DNA of 64,000 bases, taken from positions 11,292,765-11,356,764 of the forward strand of contig CM055062.1 in assembly GCA_029204045.2 (NCBI GenBank), read 5' to 3'. Origin of the DNA: Tillandsia leiboldiana. Its lineage: Eukaryota; Streptophyta; Magnoliopsida; Poales; Bromeliaceae. The stretch's first letter is position 1, and each line of letters opens with the position of its first letter. Below are positions 43,301 to 54,053 of this stretch, piece after piece. The notes under the pieces were generated by a model that had not been told where the DNA came from, searched no databases, and worked only from the letters and a program-made list of their open reading frames with translations. The position numbers and the translations under genes are program-made.

Positions 43301-45110
43301 TCCTCCTAGCTCTCGCCGAGGAAATGGTCGCTGCGAACAGCGTGCTCTGGCAGCCTCTGAAGATGAACTCCTCCTGTCCTGGCTCGCGAAGAGTCACCGT
43401 CCTCTCTCTGCAGTCGATAGTGGCGGAGTACCGAGATAGCCAATCCATCCCCAACACCAAGTCAAAATCATGGAGCTGCTGCAAGACAAGTAAGTTTGCA
43501 GGCAAAATCCAAGGCCCCAACTGCACCGGGCATGCCAAACAACGCTCCTCGACATGCAAAACGTGATCAGGAACCCGCACCTCTAATGCACAAGACAATG
43601 ACTCTACCTCTAGACCATGCAGGGATGCAAATGCTCGACTAATGAAAGAATGAGATGCTCCAGTGTCGAATAAAGAGCGAGCCCGAATACCAAAAAGTAG
43701 AGTAATACCTGCCACCACCTGGTCTGCCGCTGCGGAATCTGCTAATTGGGCGGCATACACCCGCCCGCTCGGTGCTGGAGGTCGAGAATCTGAAAGATGG
43801 GAGGTGGACGGCCTGCTCGCTGGAGCATAAGGCCGCTGAGCTGATGGCTGCTGCTGCTGAGGGGGATATGGAGCCGACGCCGAAGAAGGTGCCGAAGAAG
43901 TAGCAAGGGGGCAAGTAGCTCGCACATGCCCCGGCTGTCCACAACGAAAGCATCGACCCCATCTCTGATCACATGTATCTGACGGGTGCTGCCCCCTGCA
44001 GAAAACACACCTATCAGATGGCCGGATATGCCTCGACTGCTGCTGCCTCGAGGACTGCTGCTGAGATCTCTGCTGCCTCTGCTGCGATTTCTGCTGCTGG
44101 TGCTGCTGCTGATGCTGCTGCGGTCTCTGGGGTCCACCAGGACCTCTCCTATCAGATCGCCCACGGCCGTAAGACTGGGACTGCGGCGGCCGTGGCGGTC
44201 TCCAAGAGCTGGCCTGTCCCCCGTCCTCTGGGGCTGGTCGCTTCCTGTCGGAACCCTGCGCGACCGCGGCCCTCCGTCTGGCCACCTGCTGATCGCCTCT
44301 CTCCACCCACTGTGCGTGCTCTGCGGCTGCCTCTAGAGTCTGAAATCTCTGTGCATGCACAAGCGTGAAAATCTCTGGACGGAGGCCTCCCTCGAACAAC
44401 TCAACCTGGTGTGGACCGTCACGAGCGACGAAGGGCACACAGTTCAGCAACTCCATGAACTCCTGGAAATAGACATGGGCCGGTCGATCGCCCTGCTGCA
44501 GATTCTTCAAGTCGTCCTCCAACTTCTTCTTCACACTGGTAGAAAAATAGGTGTCCAATACCATCCGTTTGAACTCCTCCCAAGGCAACTGCCGAGTGAT
44601 CCGGAACTCCAGTGGCTCAACTCGCTGCCACCAAAAATCAGCATCTCCATCCAAACAGTGCACCGCCATGTGCACTCGATACCTCGGGTCGATGAAGAAG
44701 TCCCGAAAAAGCTTCTCCATCGCAGAAAGCCATCTCCCAACAGCCCGGGGCTGAGCATCCCGCCCCGAGAATCTAGGTGGTCCCCGCTTAACAAACGCAG
44801 CGAGTTTGTCAGCAAAATCCCGCTCCTCCTCCGCAGTCAAAGGCTGAATAGCTCCAGGAGCCCCGCTACTAGAAGATGGTGCCGTCGGCACAAAAGGTAC
44901 AACAAGAGGCACAGGGGCCTCAGGAACAGCTGGGGGTGGTGCCTCCCTCTGAGCAAGCAGCTGCTCAATCCTCTGCTCCTGGCGGCGCTGACCCTCCGCC
45001 AACTGGGCCACCAAGGCCCGCAACTCAGTAAGCTCGGGGGGGGTAGGCTGCTCTGGCTCAACAGGGGGTGAAGGGACACCCCGAGTGGGAATCCGACGTC
45101 GAGGAGGCAT
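40326..45110 (-). CDS. gag-pol: Intact gag-pol polyprotein of chromovirus A2
   Basis: This is one uninterrupted frame of 1594 residues from the ATG at 45110; an in-frame ATG 18 bases upstream is less likely because MPPRRR is the usual kind of Gag start. Residue numbers are approximate. Gag has a Glu/Gln-rich N-terminal helix, a capsid-like domain (80-250), a Gln-rich linker, and a CCHC zinc knuckle (CFRCGQPGHVRATC, about 385-400). Protease has DTGASHSF near 480. Reverse transcriptase has the FIDDIL catalytic box near 817. RNase H (YSDASHSGLG, then YTDHKSLKY near 1025) and integrase follow, the latter with HHCC at 1175-1215 and DDE in MDFV, SDRD and SERT near 1245-1345. A chromodomain-like C-terminus covers 1540-1590. 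Such a protein would form particles, copy the RNA, and integrate cDNA into chromatin. Gag and Pol share one frame without frameshift, as in Tekay/Del. No defect is visible. Confidence 0.95.
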   Translation of the reverse strand: MPPRRRIPTRGVPSPPVEPEQPTPPELTELRALVAQLAEGQRRQEQRIEQLLAQREAPPPAVPEAPVPLVVPFVPTAPSSSSGAPGAIQPLTAEEERDFADKLAAFVKRGPPRFSGRDAQPRAVGRWLSAMEKLFRDFFIDPRYRVHMAVHCLDGDADFWWQRVEPLEFRITRQLPWEEFKRMVLDTYFSTSVKKKLEDDLKNLQQGDRPAHVYFQEFMELLNCVPFVARDGPHQVELFEGGLRPEIFTLVHAQRFQTLEAAAEHAQWVERGDQQVARRRAAVAQGSDRKRPAPEDGGQASSWRPPRPPQSQSYGRGRSDRRGPGGPQRPQQHQQQHQQQKSQQRQQRSQQQSSRQQQSRHIRPSDRCVFCRGQHPSDTCDQRWGRCFRCGQPGHVRATCPLATSSAPSSASAPYPPQQQQPSAQRPYAPASRPSTSHLSDSRPPAPSGRVYAAQLADSAAADQVVAGITLLFGIRARSLFDTGASHSFISRAFASLHGLEVESLSCALEVRVPDHVLHVEERCLACPVQLGPWILPANLLVLQQLHDFDLVLGMDWLSRYSATIDCRERTVTLREPGQEEFIFRGCQSTLFAATISSARARRMMSRGCTAFLATVVEVPTAALGLEDIPIVREFPDVFPPELTTMPPEREIEFVIDVVPGTAPISKAPYRMAPAELRELKAQLQDLLDRGFIRPSVSPWGAPVLFVKKKDGSLRLCVDYRELNKVTIRNKYPLPRIDDLFDQLQGASVFSKIDLQSGYHQLRVRAEDISKTAFRSRYGHYEFTVMPFGLTNAPAAFMDLMNRIFQPFLDRFVVVFIDDILIYSRSDLEHEEHLRTVLQLLREKKLYAKFKKCEFWLREVAFLGHVVSAAGVAVDPTKVDAIRDWPRPTTITEVRSFLGLAGYYRRFVEGFAKLSSPLTRLTRKGVKFVWSEICQSCFEELKQRLMTAPILALPVMGEGFVIYSDASHSGLGCVLMQHGRVIAYASRQLKDYEKNYPTHDLELAAVVFALKLWRHYLYGEHCEIYTDHKSLKYLFTQKELNLRQRRWLELLKDYDLSILYHPGKANVVADALSRRTSLSLLISQQAPLVEQMRQLQLEVVSPGVSARLMSMVLQPTLLERIRDAQSEDPHLMRIRTQLQADQTGDFSVDSSGVLRYRDRVCVPMDQEIRDQILREAHFTPYTIHPGGTKMYKDLKAQFWWPGMKRDIGRFVAHCLTCQQVKAEHRVPAGKLQSLPIPEWKWDHVTMDFVTGLPRAQSGADAIWVIVDRLTKSAHFLPVQMTWSLERLAQLYLDEIVRLHGIPASIVSDRDPRFVSRFWGSLHSALGTQLRFSTAFHPQTDGQSERTIQTLEDMLRACVMDFGGGWYRHLSLVEFAYNNSYQASIQMAPFEALYGRKCRSPLYWSDVGERRTLGPDLLLEAEEKVRIIRRHLETAQSRQKSYADTRRRDLEFQVGDHVFLKVSPSKGVRRFGVRGKLSPRFIGPFEVLDRVGPVAYRVALPPRLAGVHDVFHVSALRRYVFDPSHVIDFTSLEIGEDLVYEERPLRILAREVRELRNRAIPYVKILWSNHEEREATWELETVMRDAYPFLFEASI

Positions 45111-45384
45111 CCTGCCACAAGAAACCAATCATCAGCAACAAAACCCCTCACGACCCAATCTGGCGAAAGTCAAAAGACATCCTCCTATTTCTGTCACCTT
45201 ATGTTGTCTGCAGCCAACATAATGGTCCAACAGAGATAGGCTATGTCGATCTCTCTTCACTCACAGGAAGAGTCAACTATAAAATCACCGACTTTCGCAA
45301 AAATGTTACGCCACTCACGCCCTATCATCCTAGGGTCTGTCCAAAAGCCTAGGGTTTCCTAAGTCCCAACTGACCTATCCCTAA

Positions 45385-45396
45385 GGTCTGATACCA
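45385..45396 (-). other. Primer-binding site of A2
   Basis: The minus strand reads TGGTATCAGACC eight bases after the 5' LTR, 10-11 of 12 matching the initiator Met tRNA complement TGGTATCAGAGC. Confidence 0.85.
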
Positions 45397-45404
45397 ACTT
45401 AATC

Positions 45405-47856
45405 TGTCACGCCCCGGGTGTAAACCAGAACCCGGGCCCGTCTACAGATCCGCCGTGCATGCGGTATTTCCCACATACACGAAGCGTCGGTAACCTGCTC
45501 AGATAAGAAATAATAAAAAAAAGAGCATAATAATCAGAGCTAAACTAAAACTACTGTATCTCAGACAGAAGCTGGAAGTAAAAGAGTACAACAGTGGAAT
45601 AAAATACAGATGTCTCTCCCAGCTCACCACTAAATACAAACAGCTGGCAAAAGCCAGACCCAAAAAGAAATAAATGCATGGTTTCTCCTAAGTCAAGTCC
45701 CAAAAGATAGTGTAGCAATAAAAGATGTCAATATTTAAGTGACCCGTTTAATCATGCATTGTCTCAATATGTTGTCCATTTTCCAAGAGTAATCAGTTCA
45801 GAGTGACATAAGCTAAAGTGACAGTCTCATAGAATATTTAGCAATTTTAATATCCTCAACTATTATTTTAACCCTAAACATGCAGTCCAACAATTTCCAC
45901 ATGGATCAAATAACAATTTAACAAAGATCAATCAACCAATAATTAATTCCCTAGAGCATGCAAGGTTACTAATAATACTTTGGGCCTCAAAAATGAGGGA
46001 ACACTCTGATGTTCCTAGTGGGCATACCAAAGGAGAGGAGTACAACAACCACCCACCTGAAGTGCTAACTGTCCGGATCCGTACAGCAAGAAAATACCAA
46101 AACTCCAAATCCTTGCTCCCACAATTTTAGCACACCCGTAATATTCCTGGTACAATACAAAGCTCACTAATTACACTTAGGCTCCCAATTATTGCTCTTA
46201 TAACCATCTACAACCTCGGATTCACAACTGTTAAATTATCACCTGCAGAAAGTGCCCAGAAAATTCCAAGAAAAATACCACAGCGATCCTCGCGTCGATA
46301 GCTTCGCAACGGTACCTTGCACGCCCAAATCCGAGTTCGGTAAGTCAAGATAAAAATTCGGCAAGGGGGTACACTCATACAAAAATCTGTGCTAAAAACT
46401 GTGCACTGTTCACTGAGAAAACAGTAATTTCACCTCGAAATAAATCTCACAAAAATCCAATAAAAATACGAGCATGTTCCTTGCGATCCGTAGATGAAAA
46501 AGTTGTATAAGCTCGTTTCCGTCTGATGCTCGTGCGCGAAGATATGGTCAAAACACCCCGCTGCTGTCAAGGAAGTCCACACAGAAAAAGGGGTCACTGT
46601 TTGCCTCGGGATCCGTGCCAAAACCTCGGAACGAGAAAGCGCGACCAAAACAAAAGATGAAGTCCTACCTCTTAGGAGTCTGCCGGCGCAAGAATCACAG
46701 AAAAGTGAGCTCGGGGTAGTCCAGGGGAGCCAAAACACTGTCGCTGCGCCGAAGAAGAACACTAGAAAGCAACGTCGCGCCGCGCCGTAAAATGGGGAAC
46801 CTCGGGATTCGTGCCTCCTAAAATCCTAGAACTTGGCAGGAAGATCAAGAATTAAGAGGGGAAAATTTCACCAAGAGGAAGCTCGGGGAGATCTTGCACA
46901 GACAGAGAGAAAAAAGGCAGCAAAGAGGGCTCGGGCTGGCTATTTATAGGCTGAAGAAATCTTTTGGGAAAATACCCATCAGGTCCTAACTTTCGGGCGC
47001 CCGAAAGTTTTCGGGCGCACACAGTGCGGCCCGGCCCAGAACTTTCGGGCGCGCACAGTGCGGCCCAGCCCAAAATGCTCCGTCGGACGGGATCCTGGCT
47101 TCGTCCGACCCGCCCCGGCGCCCGCCACGTGTCGCCCGAACAGGCGGCAGCCATGCAAGCTGCCGCGGAGTGCGCCACGTGTCCCCCGCCCGCGTCAACG
47201 CGGTAGGTGGCGCCCGCGAATCAGCGGGCGCCACGTGGCGCTGCCCACGTCGCCGTACCTGCCCCGCGTACGGCCACCTGCCCGCGACCTGCCCCGCGCG
47301 CTGCGTGGACCGCGCGCACATGCGCCCGCCAACCGGGTGCTGCCACGTGGCGCGCCCCCGGTCCACGCCTCCCCGCGCTCGCCCGTGGACCAAGCGCGCG
47401 TGGGCCGCCCAATCCGGCGCTGCCACGTGGACACCCGCCGGTCCACGCGCCCCGCGGTGCACCCCGGTCACAGCCCAGACCTTCCGTGGACCCAGCCGCG
47501 TGCGCCGGCCAATCCGAGCCTGCCACGTGGCATCCCCGCCGGTCCACGGCTCCCCCATGCACCAAAAATCCAGTAAAACTTCCGGGAGTCCGTTTTTGGG
47601 CATCCGGACTCAGAATTTAGCAAACAAAAAGTCGTTTTCAAGCGTTTTTCCGCACTGAATCCAAATCCACCCTCTATTTGGCCAAATTCCTCTTCTAAAA
47701 TTCGGCAAAAGCAGCCGAAGGCCAAAACAGCCAACCAAAGCTCACAGGGTCCATCTGTGGCATCCCTTTGATGCACCATGGGCCAGATACACCATCAACA
47801 GGTGTTTGCACAGTGGATTCATGGGAAAAAGCTGTAAGGAGTTTAGGGGCCCTACA
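45405..47856 (-). repeat. 5' LTR of A2 with a 900-bp internal deletion (2452 bp)
   Basis: It is colinear with the 3' LTR except for a clean loss corresponding to 37185-38084. The junction reads caaaaagaaataaatgcatgg, and the two parental sites share AATAAA. Promoter, palindrome (46989-47008), ERSE modules (47329, 47409, 47509) and LTR ends are retained. Confidence 0.93.
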
Positions 47857-47976
47857 ACATTAATCACCTTTTCACCTTAATCCACTTACTAATATGCTTC
47901 TAAAAATCAATGCAAGGGACAAAGGGGAGAGGTCACCCATTTTCGGAAGAATCCCCCACCTTAAGCTCTTTGCAAG

Positions 47977-49371
47977 TGTTGGTTTTTAAGGATCCACAAG
48001 GATCTAAATATGTACTATCAAACAACTAGAGGGGGGGGTGAATAGGTGTAATACTTTAAAACTCAATCTCAGTGCAAAATAAAAACCAATGCGGAAAATA
48101 AAAACAGCACACCGAGATATACGTGGAAACTCCAATCCAGGAGAAAAACCACGGGACCAACACGCAATAACAATCCACTAAGAATAGAAGAATAACAAGG
48201 TGATTACCGACTCCACGGACTCAAACCCCTCCTTCAGCTTCTTCGGACCTTGCGCTGACCGGTTGGATATCCACGCAATAACAATCCCTAAGAAAAGAAG
48301 AATAATAAGATGATTACCGTCTCCACGGATTTAACCCCTCCTTCAATTTCTTGGACCTCGCGCTCCACCGATTTTGCACGCCCACTGCACACGTTCGAAT
48401 CCACGAACGCCACTCGAATCCACGAGCACACGTTTCGAATCCACGAAACGCCTTTAGCACACCGAATCCACGATGCCACGTCGAATCCACGACGCAAACT
48501 CAGTCGATAAGAATATTGACTTCGATGGTGATCCTTTGCTTAGATTCTCATTGAGGAACCGTAGAAGAAATCTCTAAGCAAAGATTAGATCAATTCGACA
48601 AAAGATATGTTCTTGAAAGAACCATCGAATTGACCTAAAAGAGGCTATAAAGAAGATCGATAAAAACCTAGCCTCTAGGGTTGCTCTCAAGTGTTTTAGA
48701 AATTGATCGGTCGTAGCTCCCACGTTTTTGAGAAACCCTAAGTGTCTATTTATAGTTTAGAAACCTTTGGAAAGAGATAAGAATCAAAAACATACCTTAT
48801 CTGGAAATTTTCAGGACGGCGATCCGGATCAGATTTATTGCGATCCGGATCGTCGTAACGAGATTGACGATTCCAGAAAACCAAGGGTTCGGGATCCGGA
48901 TTGCAAGGCCCGATCCGGATCGTTCATACAAATCAGAAAACTTAACATTCGGGATCCGGATCGGAAATTGCATGGATCCGGATCGAAGTCTTGTATGAAG
49001 CAACAACCTTCGGGATCCGGATCGTTGGCTCTGATCCGGATCCTGAACAAGTCCGAACACCAGTTTTTGATTATTATGCAATTAAAAGTTTATCCAAGTG
49101 TTTCTACACTATAAGAAAGTATTCGGATCACCACAATTATTTAGTTAAACATACCTGATCCTCTTGAATACTTTCTTCTTGAGATTGATGTAACTGATCC
49201 ACAATTCTTCAACTTCAATCTTCAAGATTCAAGACATTGAGTGTCAACTTGAGCTCTTGTTGAATCTTCTCTAAGTCTTTGATTGCTGATTGACAATTTG
49301 ATCCCTTTAAGACTCCGACTCAACTCACTGACTTGACTCACGAAATATGCCAATACCAAAATGCCGTAACA
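47977..49371 (-). repeat. 3' LTR of copia F
   Basis: The plus strand starts tgttggttttta and ends gccgtaaca. It holds the same palindromes and stem-loops as the other LTR. A roughly 105-bp segment is duplicated in tandem (about 48157-48262 and 48272-48376, both starting cacgcaataacaatcc). The minus-strand polypurine tract (CCAAAGGGGGAGAT) is at 49385-49372. Confidence 0.92.
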
Positions 49372-49385
49372 ATCTCCCCCTTTGG

Positions 49386-50988
49386 CAATTTCGTGACAAA
49401 ACCCAAAAATACATAAAAGCTCAAAACACTCATCTTAAACCAAAGAATCGAAACTCAATGTCATCACCAAAACATTGATTTTCTTTGCGTGAAAGATCCA
49501 ATAAATACAAAATTACATTTGAACCAAACAGTCCTAGAACATACTCTATGACTTAGGACTTGGAGTCTTAAAGTGATGTAATTCCTGCAAAACAAAACTC
49601 CAAACAAAATCAAACGTTAGTCGTTAGAAATTAGAATCCTACATTTGATCCGTCTTCCTTTTGGTTCTTTTGTTTTTTCTTTGTCTCCCCCTATCTTGAG
49701 CATCTCTAACATGTTCTCCATGTTCTCCCCCTTTGTGATACGATCATCATTTTCCGTTCTCCCCCATTTTTCCATTTTCGTTTGTACTCTCTTGATGATC
49801 TCATCTCCGATCATTTCTCTTCTCCCCTTTTTTGTCACAAATTGTCAAACAGTGAACATACTAGACAAAAGGAAATCACTAACAACATCAGTTCAAAGAG
49901 AAAGAGAGATAAAAGCTCAGTTCCGGTATATAACAAAAATGCAGATTGCGTACCGGTACCAGAAGGCAAAAAACATATAATTCCTTGAAACAAATCCAAA
50001 TTTTAGAATCTTTTCAAATACCGATTTGTATACCATCAAGAAATTCATTTAAGTGCTTTGAAAAACAATGAATTCACAAAGATGTCATTCAATCCAATTA
50101 ATTTCACAAAAATTAAAAAGATTTACTCCAAAATCATGAAAAATAAAGGTAAAACATTATAAACCGTTTTTCATGTTATATTCATCAAACACAAGTCATC
50201 AAAAATAATCTTGAGATCCAAACTCTATCAAGATGTAACGGATTTACAAAGATGACTTACGGAGATTTCCAAATGACATCAATCTTGAATTTTACCCTTT
50301 CAAATTTGAGATAAGCACTAAAATACCTAAGGGTGGCTCTTTGAGCATCTTTCAACTATCTCACCTTATACCAACCAGGAGATTGTTCAAAATAAGGGCT
50401 TTAAATTTAAATCTCCGAATGCTTCAACTAAACAAAATTTTATAAAAAAATTTTCAAGCATCCATAACATGTGGTAGCTTCACACATAGACCGGACGACC
50501 GGGGTGGCAGCTCTTTCCAACATGTGGTGGTAGTTTTCACACTCCTTTCGGATGTAACTCTTTCCACATCTTTTACAATTCATTTCATTACCCTTGTAAG
50601 AATGCAATCTCTTACGTGAAAGAATTAAATCCCAAATTTTAGTCTATCGGTTGTCTCACATTTATCACAATGAATTCACACAACCGAGATAGATTAAGCA
50701 TCTAAAGATCACACAAGATTTCTAAAATTTGATGCTTATAATATCAAAAACTCCTATAATGAAGTATCTTCAAGATTATGATTACGGAGTAAAGTTGATA
50801 ATTCATATAAAATTAAATTGGAGTGAATGAACGTGAAAACCCTTTTCATTCAATGCACTTGTTCGTTAAAAATCTTTTGTTCAAGAACAAAACATAAAAC
50901 CAAGAGCATTGAAAAAACATGTAATGTAAAGATTAAGAAAAATATGAGGAGAAAACCAATCAAAGCATTACATACAGTCATAAGCTAT
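49386..50988 (-). other. Non-coding internal region of copia F
   Basis: No coding frame is credible. It contains several extra purine tracts on the minus strand (for example near 49687, 49725 and 49760), a GTACCGGTAC palindrome at 49956, and the block at about 50470-50590 shared with element E (15258-15370). Pol is absent. Confidence 0.75.
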
Positions 50989-52956
50989 TTAGAACTTAAG
51001 ACAAGGAAAGATATCACCTTTCCGAATCCAAAATCGCTGGATTTTGGGTTGTCTTGATTCGTTGTGGCCGGGGGTTGTCCGCTTTGACTGTTGATTCACC
51101 TTAGGTCTTTGCCTCGTAGTGATCCACTTGTATGATTGATGTTGTGGCTCGGACCTTTGGTGGTTTGAGTGAACTCCATTGACTTGATGTGTCTTTTGAT
51201 TCCGTTGAGTTCGCTCCGTAGATGAAGTTGCCGAAGGACTCTTCTTTCTCTTTTTCGAGCACGTCTTCACCAAATGTCCTTCAAGTCCACAAAGGTGACA
51301 CGTTCTTCCTTTCAATTTGAATGTGGAACTTGAAGCATGCACAGTTTGATCCTTTTTAAAACCCAAACCAACCTTGCTTGTTTGACCTAATCCGGACATA
51401 CAATCTAGTTTCTTGGAACCGGTTGAAAGCCTTTGTATGTCGAATTTGAGTTCATGAACTTGCTTGGTCAAAACTTGGTTGGTGACATGAATCTCCTCAA
51501 ACTATTTTTCTAGAAAACCAATCTTGTCCATATATGATTTAGCGTTTGTCTCCGATTGGTTTATCTTTTCTTGGAGGATTTTATTGTTATTCAATAAACG
51601 TCCTTGTTCCTCCTCGAGATCATGAAGTTTTATCTTTAAAGCATGATTCTCGTCTTGATTCTCAAGTCGTTGCTTCCTCAACTTCTTGATATGCTTGGCC
51701 ATCTTCTTAGATTCCGCAAGAAGTTGTTGATATGCCTCAACGAGTTCTTCCTCGTCCGACTCCCCCTCACTTGATGACTCTCCGCCGGTTGTTGATGTTT
51801 CATACAAAATCAAAGGAGTAGAGTCAGTGACTAAAGATGATAAACAATTATTAGAAGAGGAAAAATGAGAGGCATGAGAAGCAACGATTTTTTCTTTTTC
51901 CTCTTTACTTGAGGTTGATTCATTAGAAGTAGAATCGTCCCAAGTTTTCGCTTGCAAAGCCTTCTTTTTGTATGATTTCTTAGAAGGACAATCCGTTGAA
52001 AAATGGCCGTAGCCTTTGCATCGATAGCATTGGATTTCCCCTTCGAAATCATCTTTTTCTTTTTCTTTAGAAGGTTTTGCAAAGCTTTTGAGTTTAGAGG
52101 ATTTAGAACCCGATGATCCTTTAGAAGATTTCGTGGATGAAGATCCATTGGTTCGATTCTTCCAAAACTTCCGACGAAATTTCTTTACGATCCGCGCCAA
52201 TTGTTCTTCAAAATCGGCAAAAGAGATTTCATCGTCGGAACTTGATTCACTATCTTCTTCCTTTGTCGATTTGAATGCAATACCTGTAAGCTTAGAAGAA
52301 GACTTGGAAGAAACTTGATTAGTAGGAAAAGTCATTTCATAAGTTTGCAAAGCACCTACTAATTCCTCTATACTCATCTCATCCGGATGACTAACGGTTT
52401 CAATGGCGGTAACCTTTGCCCTAAACCGTTCCGGAAGAGTCCGAAGTATCTTTCTTACAATTTTCGACTCCGGGATCTTTTCTCCTAAATTAGCACATGT
52501 ATTTATTACATCTTGAAGTCTAGTGTAATAATCTGTAAACAATTCATGCTCTTCCATATGAATAGAGTCAAATTGACTTGTAAGCATCTGGAGCTTTTGA
52601 ATTTTTACAAGATTAGTACCCTCATGTGTAATTTTGAGAATATCCCAAATTTCCTTCGCGGTTTCACACGCGGAAATTCTTGTGAACTCAGTCGAGGAAA
52701 GAGAATTAAATAAAGCGTTCATACTTTTCCCATTGTAAGAAGATCTTTCAAATTCCTCTTTGGACCATCTAGAGCGAGGTTTTGGGATAGTAGAATTTCC
52801 TACTTCCTCAACAGGATGCACCCAACCGTGTTCCACGGTTTGCCATACCCGCTCATCAATTGCGAAGAGAAAAGCTCTCATCCGCACTTTCCAATAAGCA
52901 TAATTGGTCCCATCAAAAAGAGGAGGTCTATAAATATTACCACTTTCACCCATCAT
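50989..52956 (-). pseudogene. gag: Copia Gag of element F with one in-frame stop
   Basis: The frame starts at an ATG at 52956 (MMGESGNIYRPPLFDG) and matches element E Gag. It has the UBN2-like N-terminal region, a CCHC knuckle (CYRCKGYGHFSTDC), an acidic Ser/Glu stretch, a coiled coil, a second knuckle (CHLCGLEGHLVKTC) and the end KGDIFPCLKF. A single TAG at 51502-51504, in the coiled-coil region, splits it into a roughly 484-residue N-terminal part and a roughly 170-residue part in the same frame. There is no frameshift. The N-terminal product would keep the particle-forming region and first zinc knuckle. The stop could be a recent point change (for example from CAG) or could be read through; the sequence cannot say. 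The other LTR lies 35 bases upstream. Confidence 0.88.
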
Positions 52957-52976
52957 GATAGATAAACCTAAAACCC

Positions 52977-52988
52977 TCTCTGATACCA
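52977..52988 (-). other. Primer-binding site of copia F
   Basis: The minus strand reads TGGTATCAGAGA two bases after the 5' LTR, 11 of 12 to the initiator Met tRNA complement. Confidence 0.9.
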
Positions 52989-53402
52989 ATTGTTGGTTTT
53001 TAAGGATCCACAAGGATCTAAATAGGTACTATCAAACAACTAGAGGGGGGGTGAATAGGTGTAATACTTTAAAACTCAATCTCAGTGCAAAATAAAAACC
53101 AATGCGGAAAATAAAAACAGCACACCGAGATATACGTGGAAACTCCAATCCAGGAGAAAAACCACGGGACCAACACGCAATAACAATCCACTAAGAATAG
53201 AAGAATAAGAAGGTGATTACCGACTCCACGGACTCAAACCCCTCCTTCAGCTTCTACGGACCTTGCGCTGACCGGTTGGATCCACGCAATAACAATCCCT
53301 AAGAAAAGAAGAATAACAAGGTGATTACCGTCTCCACGGATTTAACCCCTCCTTCAATTTCTTGGACCTCGCGCTCCACCGATTTTGCACGCCCACTGCA
53401 CA

Positions 53403-53505
53403 CGTTCGAATCCACGAACGCCACTCGAATCCACGAGCACACGTTTCGAATCCACGAAACGCCTTTAGCACACCGAATCCACGATGCCACGTCGAATCCA
53501 CGACG
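53403..53505 (-). repeat. Stem-loop array with constant TGGATT loop (F 5' LTR)
   Basis: Five AATCCA hexamers (plus strand; TGGATT on the RNA strand) have arms CGTTCG/CGAACG (53403-53420), CTCG/CGAG (53424-53437), CGTTTCG/CGAAACG (53442-53461), a weak CG/CG (53474-53483) and CGTCG/CGACG (53490-53505). The loop matches that in element E while the stems differ. Confidence 0.85.
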
Positions 53506-53755
53506 CAAACTCAGTCGATAAGAATATTGACTTCGATGGTGATCCTTTGCTTAGATTCTCATTGAGGAACCGTAGAAGAAATCTCTAAGCAAAGATTAGA
53601 TCAATTCGACAAAAGATATGTTCTTGAAAGAACCATCGAATTGACCTAAAAGAGGCTATAAAGAAGATCGATAAAAACCTAGCCTCTAGGGTTGCTCTCA
53701 AGTGTTTTAGAAATTGATCGGTCGTAGCTCCCACGTTTTTGAGAAACCCTAAGTG

Positions 53756-54053
53756 TCTATTTATAGTTTAGAAACCTTTGGAAAGAGATAAGAATCAAAA
53801 ACATACCTTATCTGGAAATTTTCAGGACGGCGATCCGGATCAGATTTATTGCGATCCGGATCGTCGTAACGAGATTGACGATTCCAAAAAACCAAGGGTT
53901 CGGGATCCGGATTGCAAGGCCCGATCCGGATCGTTCATACAAATCAGAAAACTTAACATTCGGGATCCGGATCGAAAATTGTATGGATCCGGATCGAAGT
54001 CTTGTATGAAGCAACAACCTTCGGGATCCGGATCGTTGGCTCTGATCCGGATC
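53756..54053 (-). promoter_or_regulatory. U3 palindrome array and TATA box of copia F
   Basis: Eight GATCCGGATC-type sites start at 53832, 53853, 53904, 53923, 53964, 53986, 54025 and 54044. They form four pairs spaced 21, 19, 22 and 19 bp. The TATA box is at 53764-53756 on the minus strand. The grammar is the same as in element E. Confidence 0.75.

Larger units (their letters stand above)
36915..47856 (-). mobile_element. Complete Ty3/gypsy chromovirus A2 (Tekay/Del-like)
   Basis: This 10942-bp minus-strand element is flanked by acatt (36910-36914 and 47857-47861). In minus-strand order it has a 5' LTR (47856-45405), a Met-tRNA primer site, one uninterrupted gag-pol ORF (45110-40326), a polypurine tract and a 3' LTR (40267-36915). 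The LTRs agree at all but about seven positions outside one 900-bp deletion. The open ORF and young LTRs suggest recent activity. It inserted in the family G LTR. Confidence 0.95.

Noticed and set aside
48767..49114. Frames of 70-115 codons rich in Asp-Pro-Asp and Ser-Gly-Ser in the F LTRs
   Set aside because: They are translations of the GATCCGGATC palindrome array; the same frames recur at 53778-54125 because the LTR is repeated.
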